A stretch of DNA of 15,722 nucleotides from Methanofollis sp. (lineage in GTDB: Archaea > Halobacteriota > Methanomicrobia > Methanomicrobiales > Methanofollaceae), in assembly GCA_028696365.1 (NCBI GenBank), contig JAQVHG010000023.1:1-15722 (forward strand), read 5' to 3'. Positions 1 to 6,850 of this stretch are shown in pieces. The notes under the pieces are model-generated. The model did not search any database. It was not told the origin of the DNA and saw only the letters and a list, made by a program, of their open reading frames with translations. The translations under genes and the position numbers were made by a program. Each line of letters opens with the position of its first letter. Position 1 is the stretch's first letter.

Positions 1-37
1 GAAGTGCCAGGATTATAAATCTGTTCTTCATCTTCAC
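1..37 (-). CDS. N-terminus of a probable exported protein (partial)
   Basis: The minus strand carries a Shine-Dalgarno-like GAGGTGA at 48-42. It is followed by GTG at 37-35 (spacing about 4) and ATG at 31-29 (spacing about 10). The frame then reads M-K-N-R-F-I-I-L-A-L before leaving the window, which looks like the basic n-region and hydrophobic core of a signal peptide or first membrane helix. Only about 12 codons are visible, so no family can be named. It lies 220 bp downstream of the 749-residue surface protein gene on the same strand, with oligo-T tracts and its own TATA-like box between them, so it is probably a separate transcription unit. I cannot decide between the GTG and ATG starts. 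Confidence 0.45.
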   Translation of the reverse strand, partial: MKMKNRFIILAL

Positions 38-107
38 GTACTCACCTCATCATCAGGAGGGGGGGCCTCCATTCCAGTGATTTACACAATAAATCTCCCA
101 GCAGAGG

Positions 108-120
108 CATAAAAAGGGTT
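108..120 (-). promoter_or_regulatory. Possible promoter (TATA-like) of the left-edge gene
   Basis: On the minus strand the sequence reads AACCCTTTTTATGCC. This gives a TTTTTATG box at 115-108 with a BRE-like flank just upstream. A start about 25 bases further on would leave a leader of roughly 50 nt containing the GAGGTGA site. Assigned by eye only. Confidence 0.3.
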
Positions 121-190
121 ACCAAATTCAAAATGTTAACTTAACGTGTTTTACGAGATATTTGGGGAATCCACAAATGCTGGCAATTTT

Positions 191-230
191 CTAAAAAAAC
201 TAAAAATCACACGAATCTAAAAGAAAAAAA
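191..230 (-). terminator. Oligo-T termination region after the 749-residue surface protein
   Basis: Downstream of the stop codon, the minus strand has T-runs of seven (230-224), five (206-202) and seven (199-193), with no stable hairpin. Archaeal RNA polymerase stops at such oligo-T tracts without needing a stem-loop. Confidence 0.55.
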
Positions 231-257
231 TATTTATATCGCTTATTGACTCAGATC

Positions 258-2507
258 TCACGCTCTTTGCCTGATCAGTATCGCCGCACCGGCGGCGACC
301 AGAGAGAGCACCCACAAGGGCGAAGATTCCTGTGGGGAGGTAGGGGGGATGTCGTTTTCATCTGCTCTATCTGCGGCCCCTTCCTGCGCGACCAGTACAT
401 CAGCGCCTGGCACACCGGCCACGGCAAAGAGTGAGAGATCATCTGACGATGCCGAGAACTCCTGGTACCCGTCTCTCACACTTCCTGCATCGGTGACGAG
501 TGCGGTCCAGGCAGTGCCGTCATGGCGCATCAGGACGACGTCACGGGCCTCAAGCCCATGGTCCTCAATCCAGGAGAGGGGCACCCTGAACGTGACCGTA
601 AGCGCGGTGGGGTCGGCCCTTGCACCATTCAGGCCGATTTCGAGATAGCGATAGACCGGGGCATCAGGGGCCTGCACCGCACCGGCGGACTCCTGGTCAT
701 GCACTTCGACATGGATGGGGGAGCGCTGCTCCGGGAGGGTCACCGAGACCTTCTTGACAACCGGGTTGTCGGTGATGAAGGCCCTGGTCATCGGTGCGGC
801 TGAGGATGGGGCACCCGAGTCACTGCGGCCAGGGGGAGTGCCAGCAGTCGTGACCAGGACCGCGACCCTGCTCTCCAGCACCCCGCCGGTGGCGGCGTCC
901 TTCGTTGCCCGCATCATGGCGATGTTCTCCCTTGGGAAGAGCACTGGGAGGACATCGAGATCTGCCATTAAGAGCCTGCCGTTGGCGTGCAGGGCGTCGG
1001 TCCACTCGCGGTCATTGAACCCGAGGGTTGCAGTCGGTCCGGTGCCTGCTACAAGCAGACGGGCGGCGGCCGTCTGGTCGAGGTCGAGAGGATCGTCGAA
1101 GATGGCCCGGCTCACGGCGTCGTCCTCGAAGACTCCACCTTCCTCGTCGATGGCCACAGCATCGCACCCGGCCACGACCTGCCAGGTGACCTCAGGGAGA
1201 GTCAGGTCCTCGCGCACCACCAGGAGCGCCCCCCCGTCGAGGGTGCAGATACCATCACCATTCTCGACAGTGACAGAGGTATCGCCTGGCGTGATTTCTT
1301 CAAGATTGTAGAGATAGGTCGCTGCCATTGGTGCGTCCTTCTTCCCTGCCTGGTCGGTGAAGGACTCATCTGGCGTGACCGTCGTCCCGTCGATCCTGAC
1401 AGTTAGAGCAGGTTTGGCCCCGGTGCCGTCCTCTTTATCCTTTGCATCGCTCACGAAGAGGTAGAGGACTGCGCTCTCGACAAAACCAGTTTCATTCCCG
1501 GGGTTGAAGGTCAGGGTCGCCCGCTCACCTACCCCCAGCACTCCGCCGGTCCCGGTGACCGGGAGGAGCGAGACCGAGCCATGCAGATAGTTGCCTGGTG
1601 GAGCGGCCGTCTCTTTTCCGAGAAGGCCTGATGTATCTGCCGTCCCGTCGCTCCCTCCGTCAGGCGAAACATCGCCTGTGCCCGACGGTGCCGTCCCTAC
1701 AACCGAAAACCCACTGCTTCCAGGGCCTGAGACACGGTTCGTCCAGGAGATCCCGAGGCCCTGGTTGGACTGGTTGCACCATCCATAAGAGTTGAAGGCG
1801 GCATAGGTGGGGAGGTTCTCGAACTCGTACTCCACCTTGACAGCACCGTTGTCTCTCAGGTCGTTGAGTCGGGAGTTCCCACCGAGTGTCCCTGCATTGA
1901 GATCGATGAAGACGAGATGGAAGGGGTTTGAACCGTCGGAGACGTCCTGGCCATAATAGATCGGGTACGCCCCGGGCTGGTTGTTCCCGGCGGGTTTCCA
2001 GGTCTGGGGGCTGTATACGATGTCGTCCTTCGTGATTGTCCCCTCGTACGACCCTTCGACATACTCGACCTCGTCTGCTGCAGGGGGCATGTTCAAGACC
2101 GTCGTCGGGGGCCAACGGTAGCCGCTCGCCCTGATATGGAGGGCAAAATCGTCGGGGATGGTGCCGTTGACCGCGACCATCAGGATCATGTCGTCGGTGA
2201 ATCCTCTCCCACCGGTGTTGGTGAGATAGAAGACACCTGACTGTTCTTCGGTGGTCGTCACCTGTCCGAATGGCTCGTTCTCAGGGTCGGTGCTGATGTG
2301 GAGGGCGTTGAGTCCGCCACCTTCGAACTTGAAGAACTTGGTCAGCCCGTCGGAGAGTTGGAGGTCAAAGTTGCTGGTGCCTGGCATCGTGATCCCGCCC
2401 ACGTCCTCGGCCGCGGCCGGGGCGACGCAGGCGATGAGAAAGGAGACGGCGAGCACCGTCAATACAAGAAGTGATCTTCCTAATTTTTTTCTGATATCAT
2501 TCATCAT
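258..2507 (-). CDS. Secreted cell-surface protein: A-B module, DUF3344-like region, PGF-pre-PGF domain, C-terminal anchor
   Basis: The product has 749 residues. Residues 1-34 form a signal peptide ending in A-P-A-A-A-E; L-I-A-C at 24-27 would also fit a lipobox. Module A (about 45-132) has GGGLNALHISTDP, GQVT, FYLTNTGGRG and VAVNGT. Module B (about 158-273) has a YSPQTWKPAG motif, FHLVFIDLNAG, AVKVEYEF, YGWC and SSGFSVVGT. Residues 300-555 form a beta-rich region resembling, from memory, archaeal DUF3344. Residues about 573-697 resemble the PGF-pre-PGF domain (RVPLSWIEDHG, DVVLMRHDG, LFAVAG). A Pro/Ser linker leads to SPLW, a hydrophobic stretch and the basic tail IRQRA, like an archaeosortase-type sorting signal but without PGF. 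The start is ATG-ATG behind GGTGGG. The binding partner is unknown. The leader resembles that of the ECF operon, see 2586-2605 and 2528-2549. Confidence 0.88.
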   Translation of the reverse strand: MMNDIRKKLGRSLLVLTVLAVSFLIACVAPAAAEDVGGITMPGTSNFDLQLSDGLTKFFKFEGGGLNALHISTDPENEPFGQVTTTEEQSGVFYLTNTGGRGFTDDMILMVAVNGTIPDDFALHIRASGYRWPPTTVLNMPPAADEVEYVEGSYEGTITKDDIVYSPQTWKPAGNNQPGAYPIYYGQDVSDGSNPFHLVFIDLNAGTLGGNSRLNDLRDNGAVKVEYEFENLPTYAAFNSYGWCNQSNQGLGISWTNRVSGPGSSGFSVVGTAPSGTGDVSPDGGSDGTADTSGLLGKETAAPPGNYLHGSVSLLPVTGTGGVLGVGERATLTFNPGNETGFVESAVLYLFVSDAKDKEDGTGAKPALTVRIDGTTVTPDESFTDQAGKKDAPMAATYLYNLEEITPGDTSVTVENGDGICTLDGGALLVVREDLTLPEVTWQVVAGCDAVAIDEEGGVFEDDAVSRAIFDDPLDLDQTAAARLLVAGTGPTATLGFNDREWTDALHANGRLLMADLDVLPVLFPRENIAMMRATKDAATGGVLESRVAVLVTTAGTPPGRSDSGAPSSAAPMTRAFITDNPVVKKVSVTLPEQRSPIHVEVHDQESAGAVQAPDAPVYRYLEIGLNGARADPTALTVTFRVPLSWIEDHGLEARDVVLMRHDGTAWTALVTDAGSVRDGYQEFSASSDDLSLFAVAGVPGADVLVAQEGAADRADENDIPPTSPQESSPLWVLSLVAAGAAILIRQRA

Positions 2508-2527
2508 ATTCCCACCATTGAAAAGTG

Positions 2528-2549
2528 TCTGGGATTATGCTCCTGTATC
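2528..2549. promoter_or_regulatory. GGATTA pseudo-palindrome in the leader of the 749-residue protein gene
   Basis: The plus strand reads TCTGGGATTA, four bases, then CCTGTATC, with the inner part GGATTA...TCC roughly symmetric. A close match, TCTGGGATTA-3 bases-CCTGCATC, lies at 11185-11205 ahead of the TiaS-like/ECF operon. Both lie between the shared inverted repeat and the start codon. This could be an operator near the transcription start. The orientation relative to the gene is opposite at the two loci. Confidence 0.35.
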
Positions 2550-2561
2550 TCCGTGTCCCCA

Positions 2562-2580
2562 GATGAAGTTTGTTTTTTTG
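2562..2580 (-). promoter_or_regulatory. A-rich block plus TTCATC, probable core promoter region
   Basis: The minus strand reads CAAAAAAACAAACTTCATC, between the inverted repeat and the GGATTA element. The A-run could act as a weak TATA box, giving a start roughly 25 bases downstream and a leader near 40 nt. The corresponding stretch at 11158-11178 reads CCAAAACAAAATGATTTCATC. No better TATA box is visible here. Confidence 0.3.
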
Positions 2581-2585
2581 CAAAG

Positions 2586-2605
2586 GTTCAATAGACGTAT
2601 TGAAC
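2586..2605. repeat. Inverted repeat GTTCAAT-N6-ATTGAAC, copy 1 (candidate operator)
   Basis: These are perfect 7-bp arms with a 6-base spacer. The stem extends to 8 bp around a 4-base loop. It lies 79-98 bases upstream of the start of the 749-residue surface protein and 35-54 bases downstream of the stop of the 1139-residue protein. The same arms and spacing recur at 11118-11137 ahead of the ECF operon, and in the sense of the downstream gene the two copies agree at 17 of 20 positions. No T-run follows it in either direction, so an operator or RNA hairpin is preferred over a terminator. Confidence 0.55.
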
Positions 2606-2622
2606 ACATTCCAGGTGCACAG

Positions 2623-2629
2623 AAAAAAA
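2623..2629 (-). terminator. Oligo-T terminator of the 1139-residue surface protein gene
   Basis: A run of seven T on the minus strand begins 11 bases past the TGA stop, within CCCATTTTTTTCTG. This is a typical archaeal oligo-T stop. It separates the two surface-protein genes into independent transcripts. Confidence 0.55.
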
Positions 2630-2639
2630 TGGGATGATT

Positions 2640-5600
2640 TCAGTCCCTCTTCACGAGGAAGAGAGCACCGATCGCAACAAGCGAGAGGAACCACAGGACC
2701 GGGGACTTCTGCGTCGGTGCTGTAGTCACTGGGGCAGTCGTCTCTTCAACGATTGGTGCAGGCGTACCAGTGACGACCGGAGTCGGCGCTTCAGTCTCGT
2801 CGACCTGCCCGGCGGCGGAAGCCGCCTCACCGGCGACAATCGCAAAGTATGAGAACCCGGAGGCTTCGGCCGAGTACAGAACCTGACCGTTCTCTTCCTT
2901 CACGCACGTGGTCTTGAGTGGCTTCCACCTCTCATTCTCATACTTAAGGAGAACAATGTCGTCGTCGGAGAGATCGTGCTCCTTGAGCCAGGCCACCGGC
3001 ACCGCGAACTCGAAGGTCACCATACCGATGGCCGAAGCATCGGTGTGATAGAGGTCGGTCTCGATGAGTTGATAGGTCTGACTCTTCGGCACCGGGATGT
3101 CCTTCGGGAGAGACGCCTTCTGCACCGTCACCAGAAGATCGTCGATCTGGTCATAGGCCTCGACCGTGATCCTGTTGATCGCCGTCTCGCCCACCACAAA
3201 GGTGTGTGACTCCCCGGTAGGGATGGAGCCAGAGATCGCGGCGACGTTGGAACTCCCGCCACCCGACGAACCTGACGAGTGTGAGGATACCGTATCTCCG
3301 CCACTTGATGTTGCGGATACCGCGGTCAGACCGAAGATCGAGAGCCCCTTCGGTGAGAAGGCCTCGAAGACCATGTTCCCGTCGGCGTCGGTGCCAACAT
3401 TGACCGCCTTCAAGACTTCCTTGGTGCCGTCCTCGGCAGACCTGATGATCCGCACCGCGTCGACGCCGCCGTGTGCCTCGACCCACGCAGGGCTCACGGT
3501 CATCTGGATCGTGGCGTCGGCGATGTCCTTACCGTTCGCGAGGTTGGTCTTCTCGATGTTCATGGTGTAGGCGACGGCGTTCACCTTCAGCCCGTCGTCG
3601 GTGGCTGCGACCTGGAAGGCATCGCCTGCTCCGGATAAGATCTCACTGGTGACAGTTGTCTCAAGTGCGGCGTCTTCCGGAAGGCCAGTCAGATTTGCTG
3701 CAATAGAAGCTGAAACTGTCCCTATGGCCTCAAAGCTGGTCCTGACAGGGCTTGTCTTAAGTATGATACCAGATAGATCCCCATTCAGAGTTCCGTTCTC
3801 GAACAAGGGGTCACTTTCTGTAATGATATTGAGCCTGTAGGTATCCTTCCTGATCTCAATGACATCGCCATAGACACTGGTGTCCGACTCAGACACGTTG
3901 ACGCGGATCTTCATTTTGCCGTCGTCACCCATGACAATGCTGCACTTAGGCAGATCCAGAGATGCATTCTTAGTCTGCTTCCCGTGTGGAACAGTTACAG
4001 AGACTGTATACTCGCCACTTATCCCGCCATATGCAGCAGTGATCGCAGTCGTGCCCGCTGAAAGAGCAGTAAAGTAGCCTGTCTCATTAACTATTCCGAC
4101 GGTCCCGTCTGAACTCGTCCATTCAAACTCCACACCAGTCATCTGGCGGTCTCTCTGATCGAGAGCAGTTGCATTTAATTGAAATCCTTCGCCCTCTTTG
4201 ATCTCAACGGTCTCAGGTAAGACTGAAATGGCAGTCACCTCAGAGGGTACACCGGTTACGGTGATGCCGCTGCTCCTCGCACCAGTAAGTCGGTTGCTCC
4301 ATGAGATGCCACTTCCCTGATTGGAGGCCGAGCACCATCCGTAGACATTGAAGGCAGCAAGGTCTTCGTGGTTCTCAAATGAATACTCAACCCTTACGGC
4401 CCCGCCGTCTTTCAGGTCTGGCAAGAAAGTTGATCCTATCAGCCCCGCGTTGAGGTCGATGAACATCAGATGGAAAGTGTTGTCCTTGTCATTCATGTCC
4501 TGCCCATAGAAGATCGGGTAATTCAGAGGGGAGTTTCGAATCCCAGCGGGTTTCCAGATCTGCGGGCCGTAGATGAAGTCGTCTGTGGTAAAGGTCTCCT
4601 CAAGAGCACCATATTCATACTGAATATTGCTCTCTGTCGGTTTCCCATCCGCCGCAGGCCAGACATAGCCGCTCGATTTAAGATGGACCTTGAAGTCTTC
4701 GCGGAGCGTGCCATTGACAGCGAGCATTAGAATGGCGTCGTTGGTATAACCACGGCCACCGTAGTAACTGAGATAAAATGTTCCTGACTGATTTGCAGTC
4801 TCAGTCACCTGACCTATTATGTCCGTTGGATCAGTGGTGATATGAAGGGCGTTCAGGCCGCCACCCTCGAACTTGACATAATAGGTTCCATTTCCGAAAT
4901 CATCGTACTTCGGACCGTCATCATTCGCCATCTTGACGAAGATGTGGTAGGCGTCGAGCAGGGGCTTCGGACCGCTTGGCGTTGCAGTGACATTGACTGT
5001 TGCCTCACCTGCAATACTTTCATTTGCCACGGTAATCGTGGTCGTGCCCGTTGAAAGAGCGGTGAAGTATCCAGTCCCGTTGACCGTGCCGACAGTTTCA
5101 TCTGAACTTGTCCACCAGAAAGTCACGTTGTCCATCGGTCTGTCTTTCTGGTCGAGAGCGGTTGCAGCAAACTGCAGAGCCTCTCCCACCTCTACTTCAG
5201 CGGTCCCCGGAGAGATAGAAATCGACGTGAGGACCGGCGGGATGCCGACAACTGAATAGCCGTTGGAACCGCCTCTGGCTTGATCAATGAGATCATTCGT
5301 CCATGATATCCCCTGACCCTGGGGAGCGTAAAGGCACCAGCCATAGACATTGAAGGCCGCCGCGGTTTCAAGGTTTTCAAAGGAGTACTCAACCTTCACC
5401 GCGCCTTTTCCCTCGTCATTGATGCCGGGGAAGGTATTAAGGAGGGGTCCGGCATGGAGATCGACGAACATAAACTGGAAGGTGTTCGTCGTATCGCTCA
5501 GGTTCTGCCCGTAGACAAATGGCTGGAGCCCTTTCCGAGGCGGACACGGTCTCTGAACCTGGGGGCCATAGACGAAGTCCTCCTTGGTGAAGACCTCGTC

Positions 5601-6059
5601 CACGACATCAGTGACATAGGTGTAGTTGGAAGGATTATCTGATGGAGTCCAGTTGTAGCCGCTCGACTTGATATGGACGGCAAAGTCGTCGGAGATCGTA
5701 CCGTTGACGGCGATTGCCATGATAATGTCATCAAAATAACCCTTTCCACTGGAAGATGCAACATAAAAGGTACCTGACTGTTGATCGGACACCGTTATCT
5801 GTCCGGTCGGGACGGCGGGATCGGCGGTGAGACAGAGTTCGTTCAATCCTCCACCATCTACCTTGATGTAGTAGGTGTTATTGTTCCCTTCGGTGCCGTA
5901 GACCACACCATCAAGGTCGTACCTCACGCTGGCATCGTTCGCCACATTGATGAAGATATGGTTTGGTTCTGGCAGTGGTTCTGCCGCTGCCGGTGTGATC
6001 ATAAGGGTCATCAGAAGGAGGAGCATCGCTGTAGCGATGAGCATCCCCACTGGCCTCAT
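2640..6059 (-). CDS. Large secreted cell-surface protein with two A-B-Big2 units and PGF-pre-PGF anchor region
   Basis: The product has 1139 residues. The frame is open back to 6134, but ATG 6059 is chosen because it begins a good signal peptide (MRPVGMLIATAM..., cleavage near A-A-A-E at 24-27) and because the TATA-like box at 6092-6099 lies inside the extension. Order: module A1 (about 33-140), B1 (155-273), Big2-like Ig domain 1 (277-358), A2 (371-475), B2 (488-604), Big2-like 2 (607-690). Next come a region at 698-915 with a PGF-pre-PGF-like segment (VSPAWVEAHGG, GLSIFGLTAV), a Ser/Gly linker (917-937), a PGF-pre-PGF domain (about 943-1076; FEFAVPVAWLKEHD, FSYFAIVAG), a Pro/Thr linker, and SPVLW with a hydrophobic helix and VKRD tail. 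Several N-x-S/T sequons are present. This is probably an S-layer-associated or cell-wall-anchored binding or adhesion protein; the ligand is unknown. Confidence 0.88.
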   Translation of the reverse strand: MRPVGMLIATAMLLLLMTLMITPAAAEPLPEPNHIFINVANDASVRYDLDGVVYGTEGNNNTYYIKVDGGGLNELCLTADPAVPTGQITVSDQQSGTFYVASSSGKGYFDDIIMAIAVNGTISDDFAVHIKSSGYNWTPSDNPSNYTYVTDVVDEVFTKEDFVYGPQVQRPCPPRKGLQPFVYGQNLSDTTNTFQFMFVDLHAGPLLNTFPGINDEGKGAVKVEYSFENLETAAAFNVYGWCLYAPQGQGISWTNDLIDQARGGSNGYSVVGIPPVLTSISISPGTAEVEVGEALQFAATALDQKDRPMDNVTFWWTSSDETVGTVNGTGYFTALSTGTTTITVANESIAGEATVNVTATPSGPKPLLDAYHIFVKMANDDGPKYDDFGNGTYYVKFEGGGLNALHITTDPTDIIGQVTETANQSGTFYLSYYGGRGYTNDAILMLAVNGTLREDFKVHLKSSGYVWPAADGKPTESNIQYEYGALEETFTTDDFIYGPQIWKPAGIRNSPLNYPIFYGQDMNDKDNTFHLMFIDLNAGLIGSTFLPDLKDGGAVRVEYSFENHEDLAAFNVYGWCSASNQGSGISWSNRLTGARSSGITVTGVPSEVTAISVLPETVEIKEGEGFQLNATALDQRDRQMTGVEFEWTSSDGTVGIVNETGYFTALSAGTTAITAAYGGISGEYTVSVTVPHGKQTKNASLDLPKCSIVMGDDGKMKIRVNVSESDTSVYGDVIEIRKDTYRLNIITESDPLFENGTLNGDLSGIILKTSPVRTSFEAIGTVSASIAANLTGLPEDAALETTVTSEILSGAGDAFQVAATDDGLKVNAVAYTMNIEKTNLANGKDIADATIQMTVSPAWVEAHGGVDAVRIIRSAEDGTKEVLKAVNVGTDADGNMVFEAFSPKGLSIFGLTAVSATSSGGDTVSSHSSGSSGGGSSNVAAISGSIPTGESHTFVVGETAINRITVEAYDQIDDLLVTVQKASLPKDIPVPKSQTYQLIETDLYHTDASAIGMVTFEFAVPVAWLKEHDLSDDDIVLLKYENERWKPLKTTCVKEENGQVLYSAEASGFSYFAIVAGEAASAAGQVDETEAPTPVVTGTPAPIVEETTAPVTTAPTQKSPVLWFLSLVAIGALFLVKRD
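3987..4949 (-). repeat. Internal protein repeat unit 2 (A2-B2-Big2)
   Basis: This codes for about residues 371-691 of the large surface protein: YHIFVKMAND, LHITTDP, SGTFYL, FIYGPQIWKPAG, YGWC, then a Big2-like domain with W-T-S-S-D and G-Y-F-T-A-L-S. It matches unit 1 in order and motifs, but the DNA is clearly diverged, so the duplication is not recent. Confidence 0.8.
4986..5963 (-). repeat. Internal protein repeat unit 1 (A1-B1-Big2)
   Basis: This codes for about residues 33-358 of the large surface protein: NHIFINVAND, GGGLNEL, SGTFYV, FVYGPQ, FMFVDLHAG, YGWC, then Big2 motifs W-T-S-S-D and G-Y-F-T-A-L-S. Module B1 has a shortened, Pro/Cys-containing segment (RPCPPRKG) where other copies have W-K-P-A-G. 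Confidence 0.8.
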
Positions 6060-6067
6060 GTATTTTC

Positions 6068-6099
6068 GTTGATCAACCAAGTAAATCGCCTCATATATT
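6068..6099 (-). promoter_or_regulatory. Promoter of the 1139-residue surface protein gene with palindrome at the predicted start
   Basis: The minus strand carries CCAATATATG, a TATA-like box at 6099-6092 about 37 bases upstream of ATG 6059. A start about 25 bases below it would fall near 6070, leaving a leader of only about 10 nt. The perfect 10-bp palindrome GTTGATCAAC (6068-6077) covers that predicted start, a position suited to repressor binding. Confidence 0.45.
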
Positions 6100-6149
6100 G
6101 GATAAAATGATGAAATAGGCAACAATAATGTCAATTACGGCTGAATATG

Positions 6150-6168
6150 CCCTAAAAATTTTTAAGGG
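6150..6168. repeat. Near-palindrome CCCT-A/T run-AGGG
   Basis: CCCTAAAAATTTTTAAGGG is symmetric apart from one missing T. It lies about 90 bp upstream of the start of the 1139-residue surface protein and 3 bp from the next inverted repeat. It may be an operator, bent DNA or simple AT-rich promoter DNA. Confidence 0.35.
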
Positions 6169-6171
6169 TCG

Positions 6172-6195
6172 ATCAAATAATCTTTGTTATTTGAT
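6172..6195. repeat. Perfect inverted repeat ATCAAATAA-N6-TTATTTGAT
   Basis: The arms are 9 bp with a 6-base spacer (TCTTTG), the same spacer length as the GTTCAAT repeats but a different arm sequence. It lies 113-136 bases upstream of the 1139-residue protein start and about 75 bases above its TATA-like box. No coding frame or T-run follows it, so a regulator site is the simplest reading. Confidence 0.45.
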
Positions 6196-6603
6196 GCCAA
6201 AAGTAAAGCATGAATGATTAATATTATTAAATTCGGGGATACTACGGTTTTTACGCCATATTAAGGATAAAATAACTCCAATATCGACAAACGAAAGTCC
6301 CAGGAAGACCCGAGCCGCCAAAGTCAGCGCAGTGATCGGAAAAATTAGGCGTTCATACTGATGAGTTCCATTTCCCCAGGAGGGGGAGAGAACAGTGGCT
6401 GCCCCCGGGAGCAGATAATGGAGGGTCTAAACCTTGAGACCAGCCAGGACGATGATAGCAGTGCAATGGTCTTCATGAAACCAGGGATATATACCCGATT
6501 TCCGCCTGGCCACGAGGATTCATGGAGTGTAAGTCTGCCCCCAGACCCCTGTCCGTGAGTATCTCCCCCTCAAAGGTGTGTGGTCTGCCTGTCTGTTAAA
6601 TTA

Positions 6604-6632
6604 TGTTGATTGACCTCTGGCGCCAATCAAAC
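6604..6632. repeat. Inverted repeat TTGATTG...CAATCAA in the MoxR-side spacer
   Basis: TTGATTG at 6606-6612 and CAATCAA at 6624-6630 are perfect 7-bp arms around 11 bases. The pairing extends to TGTTGATTG/CAATCAAACA with one bulge. Further TTGAT/ATCAA copies follow at 6640-6659. It lies about 220 bases upstream of the moxR start, far from any obvious core promoter, so its role is uncertain. Confidence 0.35.
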
Positions 6633-6850
6633 AATTATGATTGATGATGAGGAATCAAATATAGTTTTCGCTTTGTTCCTGTGCCTGGGGAAACTCCATC
6701 ATTATCGCTCTGATATGGCAAATACGTACACATCGCGTCGATAGCACTCCTTAGATGACACGAGTTAATCTACTGCAGTTAACCACGGCGACAGATCAAC
6801 ATGATAATATCCCCCCATACCAAAAGATATGACACTAAGGCTGTGGTCCT

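Larger units (their letters stand above)
6135..6850. other. Gene-free spacer between divergent units
   Basis: This roughly 0.7-kb interval separates the minus-strand surface protein gene from the plus-strand MoxR operon. The ends (6120-6290 and 6600-6720) are AT-rich and contain several inverted repeats built on TTGAT/ATCAA. The centre (about 6300-6600) is GC-richer. A 65-codon open frame at 6361-6558 lacks a ribosome site and family resemblance and is not called. No tRNA-like fold was recognised. G-rich and C-rich tracts at 6382-6386 and 6402-6406 could pair, but the stem is only 5 bp. Confidence 0.6.

Noticed and set aside
51..70. GGAGG-GGGGG-CCTCC hairpin near the left edge
   Set aside because: The stem is only 5 bp and lies within the leader of the partial gene. 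The G-run makes the pairing non-specific.
2586..2605. Reading the GTTCAAT repeats as intrinsic terminators
   Set aside because: Neither copy is followed by a T-run in the direction of the upstream gene, and copy 1 lies beyond an oligo-T stop that already serves that gene. Not fully excluded.
6060..6134. Extended start of the large surface protein at 6134
   Set aside because: The extra 25 codons precede a clear signal peptide, and the TATA-like box at 6092-6099 lies within them.
6361..6558. 65-codon open frame in the spacer
   Set aside because: No ribosome site, no promoter at a fitting distance, no recognisable domain and a composition unlike the neighbouring genes.
6644..6713. Possible C/D box guide RNA (ATGATGA ... 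CTGA)
   Set aside because: No internal D' and C' boxes, no terminal stem, and the 70-base span is longer than usual. The boxes alone are expected by chance.
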